Below are positions 6,184 to 6,876 of a stretch of DNA of 6,876 nucleotides, piece after piece. Source of the DNA: Pseudofrankia asymbiotica (GTDB taxonomy: Bacteria; Actinomycetota; Actinomycetes; Frankiales; Frankiaceae). A model generated the notes under the pieces. The model was not told the DNA's origin and searched no databases. It saw nothing but the letters and a program-made list of their open reading frames with translations. The DNA is taken from positions 727-7,602 of the forward strand of contig NZ_MOMC01000147.1 in assembly GCF_001983105.1 (NCBI RefSeq). Direction: 5' to 3'. Numbering within the stretch: position 1 is the stretch's first letter; each line of letters starts with the position of its first letter. Both the position numbers and the translations under genes were made by a program.

Positions 6184-6236
6184 CCTAGGGGGGTATCACA
6201 CCCCCTTTGTTCGCGGTTAAGTGTGTTGTGTGGTCG
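6167..6236. promoter_or_regulatory. Head-to-head intergenic region with overlapping inverted repeats
   Basis: This gap of about 70 bp separates the outermost starts of two divergent receiver-domain genes. It holds the perfect 10-bp palindrome CCCCTAGGGG (6182-6191). Overlapping it is a second inverted repeat, AGGGGG (6187-6192) with CCCCCT (6201-6206) around an 8-nt loop. The two cannot form hairpins at the same time because they share 6187-6191. To the right is an A/T-richer stretch, tttgttcgcggttaagt (6206-6222), the most promoter-like base composition nearby. No confident -35/-10 pair could be named on either strand. Confidence 0.5.
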
Positions 6237-6876
6237 ATGGGAAGCCACGAGTCCCCCGACGGCCCGCAGACACCTGGAATGCCCGGACTGACCGCCATGC
6301 ACACCTCGGCGAACCGCATCACCACCCCGCATATCGGGCCGGGTGAAACGATCGGGGGACCCCTGACCGCGCTCGTGAGTCCCAGTCACGCCCGACACGT
6401 GCGGGATTCACCGGCGGGCTCGTCCAAACTGCGCGAGGCCAGCCCGACCGACCAGGCGCTCCCCGTCGCGCTGTCGGTCGAACTGCCGGTCCAGATGGCG
6501 GCCGAGCCCGGCCAGACCGACTGGCCCGTCCTGCTCGTCGAGGACGATGACGGTGACGCCTTCCTCGTCGAGGAACTCCTCGACGAGATGTCAGCTCCCG
6601 TCAGGCTGCAACGAGCCAGCAGCATCGCCGAAGCCCGCACCATGGCCACCGGCGCCCGCTGCGTCCTGCTCGACCTCGGACTCCCCGACAGCCACGGCCT
6701 GTCCGCCCTCGAGACCATGCGCCACGTCGCCCCCGCCGCCGCCATCGTCGTACTCACCGGCCTCACCGACGAACACCGCGGCGTCGAAGCACTCGCCGCC
6801 GGCGCCCAGGACTACCTCGTCAAAGGCGAGATCGACGGCAGAACACTCCTGCGCGCCCTGCGCTACGCCATCGAAC
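6237..6876 (+). CDS. Receiver-domain (response regulator) protein, N-terminal part; 3' end outside window
   Basis: The frame is open from 6189 to the window end with no stop, giving 213 codons from ATG 6237. A canonical receiver starts near residue 97: LLVEDDDGD with E102, D103 and D104, phosphoacceptor D146 in VLLDLGLPDSHG, T174 in VVLTG and K196 in YLVKG. It closes with ALRYAIE, the helix that usually leads into an output domain. In actinobacteria this receiver type (GDAFLVEELL, AGAQDYLVKG) is often fused to a PP2C/SpoIIE phosphatase, a PAS-kinase or a GGDEF module; which one cannot be seen here. The start is uncertain: ATGs at 6279, 6297 and 6495 are also in frame. ATG 6495 leaves a normal 9-residue lead, while 6237 gives a 96-residue low-complexity N-terminus. 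Third-position G/C remains high (about 75%) between 6237 and 6410, which supports an upstream start. No convincing Shine-Dalgarno precedes any of them. Confidence 0.8.
   Translation, partial: MGSHESPDGPQTPGMPGLTAMHTSANRITTPHIGPGETIGGPLTALVSPSHARHVRDSPAGSSKLREASPTDQALPVALSVELPVQMAAEPGQTDWPVLLVEDDDGDAFLVEELLDEMSAPVRLQRASSIAEARTMATGARCVLLDLGLPDSHGLSALETMRHVAPAAAIVVLTGLTDEHRGVEALAAGAQDYLVKGEIDGRTLLRALRYAIE

Noticed and set aside
6096..6398. - strand 100-codon frame across the head-to-head gap
   Set aside because: It overlaps both divergent genes, has no motif, and lacks the third-position G/C bias expected of a real gene here.
1..6876. Mobile element, CRISPR array or defence system
   Set aside because: No transposase, integrase, terminal inverted repeats, spaced direct repeats or nuclease/helicase motifs were seen; the tandem repeats are short and lie inside coding frames.

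Overview
The window is very GC-rich, with strong G/C preference at third codon positions, ATGA stop/start overlaps and mostly weak Shine-Dalgarno sites. Together with the gene families this suggests a high-GC actinobacterium. A filamentous, Frankia- or Streptomyces-like genome is my best guess, but the sequence does not fix the genus. I found no rRNA, tRNA, CRISPR array, transposase or phage gene.

Left part (1-1825, + strand): the 3' end of an L-arabinose catabolic operon. It holds the C-terminal three quarters of a ribulokinase (araB), whose 3' end carries an in-frame 18-bp tandem repeat, overlapped by 4 bp with araD (L-ribulose-5-phosphate 4-epimerase). The araD gene is broken: recognisable homology stops near base 1687, about 130 codons in, and the frame then runs antisense into the neighbouring permease gene. 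No araA follows. A deletion, rearrangement or assembly join therefore appears to have cut the operon here.

Centre (1758-5364): a signalling and transport module arranged around a divergent promoter region at 3341-3454. Leftward run an ABC ATPase and its ABC-2-type six-helix permease, overlapping by 4 bp. Rightward run a membrane histidine kinase of the HisKA_3 type and its NarL/LuxR-type response regulator, also overlapping by 4 bp. The likely logic is that the kinase senses a membrane or envelope signal, phosphorylates the regulator, and the regulator controls the ABC exporter. The kinase has two small in-frame low-complexity repeats.

Right part (5456-6876): an orphan LuxR-type response regulator on the - strand with an atypical receiver domain. 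Head to head with it is the start of a + strand receiver-domain protein whose output domain lies beyond the window. The 70 bp between their outermost ATGs hold overlapping G/C-run inverted repeats and a direct repeat, probably regulatory.

The gene families are all familiar. The least ordinary points are the broken araD with its repeat-bearing araB, the structured head-to-head intergenic region, and the repeat-expanded linkers in the kinase.
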